Assembly (NCBI GenBank): GCA_002418205.1 | Contig: DIDP01000052.1 | Location: 1-19,992, forward strand | Length of the DNA stretch: 19,992 nucleotides | Source of the DNA: Anaerolineales bacterium UBA5797 | GTDB taxonomy: Bacteria > Chloroflexota > Anaerolineae > Anaerolineales > Villigracilaceae | Reading direction: 5' to 3' | In this document: one piece after another, positions 17,908 through 19,992 of the stretch | How the letters are laid out: the number at the start of each line of letters is the position of its first letter | How positions within the stretch are numbered: position 1 is the stretch's first letter | Program-made: the position numbers and the translations under genes | The notes under the pieces: generated by a model | The model's database searches: none | Told to the model about the DNA's origin: nothing | What the model saw: only the letters and a program-made list of their open reading frames with translations

Positions 17908-18104
17908 GTCTCCAGCACCTGCAATTTTATAACCACGCCTCCAATTTCGCGATACACTCTCGACGAAAGGAACGATCATCGCAGCCACCGCCCAATATCG
18001 CGTTCATCAAATAGACATATTTCGTTGAAAAAAAGGGAAATCTGATAAAACTTGGTCAAATTTCATAATTTGACTACGCGGTCTGGAGAATATCATATGG
18101 GTTC
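17908..18104. other. Spacer with a 26-residue C-terminal-like fragment and an inverted repeat
   Basis: A minus-strand frame ending with TAA at about 17930 encodes MNAILGGGCDDRSFRRECIAKLEAWL, preceded in frame by KYVYL but with no ribosome site; it resembles the tail of a lost gene. At 18055-18074 the repeat GTCAAAT-ttcata-ATTTGAC stands out in AT-rich DNA and may be an operator or the scar of an element. No complete gene is present. Confidence 0.3.
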
Positions 18105-18399
18105 AGCTTTCTCCCTTTGGACAATCGCAGGAGAGCTCACAGATCATTCACCATCGCCTCAAATACGCCAGCCCGAATCCAACGTTGCGATTGTTGGTAC
18201 ACCGTATACCAGAGGGTGGCAGGTCGTTGGGCATGAAGCGCCAAGGCGCACCTGCTCGCACGATCCAACGCAAGCCGTTGAAGACCTCCCGCAGCGAGTA
18301 CTCGCGCTGCGGTGCTTCTTCTTTCATCAGCGTCAGGTAAGGAGCTATGAAAGCCCATTCGTCGTCCGTCACGTCACTCGGATATCTTTGCTTTTCCAT
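18105..18399 (-). pseudogene. IS5-family transposase remnant (frameshifted, truncated)
   Basis: From ATG 18399 the frame gives the N-terminal domain of an IS5/IS402-type transposase: YPSDVTDDEWAFIAPYL, LREVFNGLRWIVRAGAPWRFMPNDLPP. After the second Pro a one-base shift moves the homology to another frame (LWYTVYQQSQRWIRAGVFEAMVNDL). The expected R then reads as a stop (DL*ALLRLSKGRK), and similarity fades within a few codons. Roughly 100 of the usual ~270 residues remain and the DDE catalytic core is absent, so it is inactive. Confidence 0.85.
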
Positions 18400-18425
18400 G
18401 CCCGAAGTCTATCATTCTTGGGCCA

Positions 18426-18442
18426 AAGTGCATAACACGCTC
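18426..18442 (-). mobile_element. Terminal inverted repeat of the IS5-like remnant
   Basis: Read on the minus strand this is GAGCGTGTTATGCACTT, ending 26 bases before the transposase ATG at 18399, as expected for the 5' end of an IS5-type element. It matches 16 of 17 bases with 19976-19992. The distant end of this copy is lost with the rest of the element. Confidence 0.65.
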
Positions 18443-18462
18443 CAGGAGAGTCCATCAGTTTT

Positions 18463-18493
18463 TATAGTCTTTGATATAATAGTCAAAACTATA
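18463..18493 (+). promoter_or_regulatory. Palindromic promoter of the AAA ATPase gene
   Basis: TATAAT (18475-18480) lies in the centre of a nested inverted repeat, TATAGTcTTTGA ... TCAAAACTATA (18463-18474 with 18483-18493, one extra base in the left arm). The right part alone is ATAGT-CAAA-ACTAT (18479-18492). GGAG and ATG 18509 follow. No good -35 is seen. A dimer binding here would cover the -10, suggesting autoregulation. Confidence 0.55.
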
Positions 18494-18508
18494 ACTTTGG
18501 AGACCACC

Positions 18509-19936
18509 ATGTTCGTTGACCGCCAACAGGAACTCGCTTTTCTAAACAGCATGCTAACGCGCAAACGCCCGGGTCCTGCACAACTGGTGTTGATGTATGG
18601 CAGACGGCGAGTTGGCAAGTCAGAATTATTGTTACACTGGGTAGAGCAAAGTGGCTTGGAATATACATACTGGGAAGCCGTCAAGGAAAACGCCAACCAG
18701 CAACGCGCCCATTTTTTTGGGAAGTTACTGAACGTGCCGGCAACTGCTGCCCCAGTCTATCGATCCTGGACTGACTTGTGGGACGCGGCTGCTTCTCAAT
18801 TACTGGGGAAGCGGAGGATATTGATCCTTGATGAACTTCCCTATGCAGCAAATGCTGATTCTGCCATGCTCTCGGCGTTACAGAATGCCTGGGATCAACA
18901 TTTTCAGAAATCTGAGATTGTCATCGCGTTATGCGGGTCGCATGTCCATACCATGGAAACGCTGCTTTCCAAACAGTCTCCCCTCTTTGGGCGCATTACC
19001 GCTCAATGGCACCTCGAGCCGCTGCCTTTTTCCAGTCTGACAGAGTTTTTTCCGAAATGGGATCCTGCTGAACGCGTTGCCGCATACGCGATCATCGGCG
19101 GAATCCCGGCGTATTTGAACTGGCTGGACCCAGATTTGGATTTGATTAGCAACATCCGCAATGTGATCATGAGTCCGGGCAGTACATTCATGGCCGAGCC
19201 TGCGTTCTTACTGTATGATGAGGTCAGAGAACCAGCCAGCTACCTGTCCATTCTCAAGGCGATTGGCAGCGGGGCTCATACCCTGGCTGAGATCAGCGAT
19301 CGGGCCTTTCTCCCAAGTACGAGTGTGAACTTTTATTTGCAAACCCTCCAGGAACTGCGCTTGGTGGAACGCCGTCTGCCCATAACCCTGGATAGGGAAC
19401 AGCGCTCTCGCTCCCGCAGTGGTCGTTACCACCTAAGCGATCCATATTTTCGATTCTATTTCCATTTTCTCGAACCCTATCTATCCGCCTCTCCGGTTGA
19501 CCCGGATCGTGTGATTGATAACATGAGACAAAACCTGCGAGGCTTTATCGGAAGTACGGCCTTTGAGGAACTTGCCAGAAGCTGGGTGATTGCGCAGGGC
19601 AAGGCTGGGAAGTTGCCCTTTACGCCTGAGTCCGTGGGAAGTCACTGGAGCCGTCGTGCTCAGGTGGACGTTGTCGCGATAAATCGGAAAACACGCGACA
19701 TTCTCCTGGGTGAGTGCAAGTGGGGGGAAGATACTGTAAGCCGGGAAATCGCACTTGACTTGATCGAGAACAAGACATCGCTTGTGTTGAAGGATATCTG
19801 GGATGGCAAGGGGGACTGGAATGTTCATTATGCGCTCTTTGCCCGCCGCGGTTTCACACAAGCGGCGAAGAACGAGATGCAAAGGTATGGTGGTTACCTC
19901 GTAGACCTAAAGATGATTGACAAGACATTGGGATAA
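18509..19936 (+). CDS. AAA-family ATPase (ATPase_2) with C-terminal DUF234 domain
   Basis: The frame is open from 18347, but ATG 18509 is chosen: GGAG six bases upstream, a promoter just before, and family proteins start MFVDRQQEL. This gives 475 residues. Walker A is YGRRRVGKSELL (30-41), Walker B ILILDELPYA (104-113). Residues ~255-310 form a winged helix (ISDRAFLPSTSVNFYLQTLQ, then YHLSDPYFRFYFHF). Residues ~345-475 are DUF234. Within it VDVVAINRKTRDILLGECKW offers D387 and E402-x-K404, the layout of a PD-(D/E)XK nuclease site. Related COG1672-type ATPases are scattered across archaea and bacteria; their function is poorly known and a mobile or defence role has been considered. IS ends flank it here. 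Domain calls are firm; function is open. Confidence 0.88.
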   Translation: MFVDRQQELAFLNSMLTRKRPGPAQLVLMYGRRRVGKSELLLHWVEQSGLEYTYWEAVKENANQQRAHFFGKLLNVPATAAPVYRSWTDLWDAAASQLLGKRRILILDELPYAANADSAMLSALQNAWDQHFQKSEIVIALCGSHVHTMETLLSKQSPLFGRITAQWHLEPLPFSSLTEFFPKWDPAERVAAYAIIGGIPAYLNWLDPDLDLISNIRNVIMSPGSTFMAEPAFLLYDEVREPASYLSILKAIGSGAHTLAEISDRAFLPSTSVNFYLQTLQELRLVERRLPITLDREQRSRSRSGRYHLSDPYFRFYFHFLEPYLSASPVDPDRVIDNMRQNLRGFIGSTAFEELARSWVIAQGKAGKLPFTPESVGSHWSRRAQVDVVAINRKTRDILLGECKWGEDTVSREIALDLIENKTSLVLKDIWDGKGDWNVHYALFARRGFTQAAKNEMQRYGGYLVDLKMIDKTLG

Positions 19937-19975
19937 TTTTTACAAGTCAGGATGGTATGGAGTTGACCCGTTCTA

Positions 19976-19992
19976 GAGCGTGTTATGAACTT
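19976..19992 (+). mobile_element. Start of a second IS5-like element (cut by window edge)
   Basis: GAGCGTGTTATGAACTT is the inverted counterpart of 18426-18442 (16 of 17 bases). If the tip is GAGCG, as the transposase orientation at 18399 implies, this element extends right, out of the window, with its transposase on the plus strand. Confidence 0.55.

Noticed and set aside
18347..18508. Upstream extension of the ATPase by 54 codons
   Set aside because: It would run through the IS end, the TATAAT box and the palindrome. The internal ATG has a good ribosome site and begins the family's usual N-terminus.
18431..19987. A single transposon with the ATPase as cargo between inward-facing repeats
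   Set aside because: The transposase remnant begins just left of the left repeat, so the tips face away from the ATPase. Two separate IS copies fit better, although sequence beyond the window is needed to be certain.

Overview
The window most likely comes from a Chloroflexota genome of the Anaerolineae type. The main clue is a stereotyped C-terminal module of three SLH-like repeats, each with a Cys pair and a VTRAQMAVFL motif, that ends four secreted proteins. I associate this module with environmental or activated-sludge Anaerolineales. The assignment rests on recollection of the family, not on a search.

Layout. Positions 1-8340 hold four co-directional minus-strand genes for exported, modular surface proteins. 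In gene order from the right they are a nidogen-like beta-sandwich protein (6769-8175), a beta-propeller plus DUF1906-type glycosidase-like protein (3705-6575), a choice-of-anchor L protein (1952-3313) and a PQQ-dependent sugar dehydrogenase-like protein (1-1683, running off the left edge). Their N-terminal domains are unrelated, but they share a ~183-residue SLH module that is also strongly conserved at DNA level. Hairpins lie between the genes, so they look like separate transcription units.

Positions 8340-8962 hold no gene I can support firmly. Positions 8963-10842 are a tight minus-strand operon of three membrane proteins: a ~12-segment NnrS-like protein and two tandem four-helix proteins resembling pieces of heme-copper oxidase subunit I. 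Divergent from it is a Crp/Fnr-family regulator (10930-11670) with an FNR-type ExxSR recognition helix but without the FNR iron-sulfur cysteines. A hemerythrin gene follows (11762-12271), preceded by a good TTGAT-N4-ATCAT box placed where a class II activator would bind. Together these suggest a small response unit for oxygen, nitric oxide or nitrosative stress. Next come a MarR regulator (minus) and a divergent ClC chloride transporter with CBS domains (plus), sharing a 19-bp palindrome that fills the spacer of the clc promoter. A small cupin gene and a full-length catalase-peroxidase katG with a strong terminator follow.

The right end (about 18055-19992) is mobile-looking. It has a decayed IS5-type transposase fragment, then a complete AAA ATPase/DUF234 gene with a TATAAT box inside a nested palindrome. 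At the window edge is an inverted copy (16 of 17 bases) of the sequence just upstream of the transposase remnant, probably the start of a second insertion sequence. The ATPase therefore seems to sit between two IS ends.

The points most worth attention are the shared Cys-pair SLH module, the FNR-box/hemerythrin/NnrS-like unit, the marR-clc operator, and the IS-flanked ATPase with its palindromic promoter.
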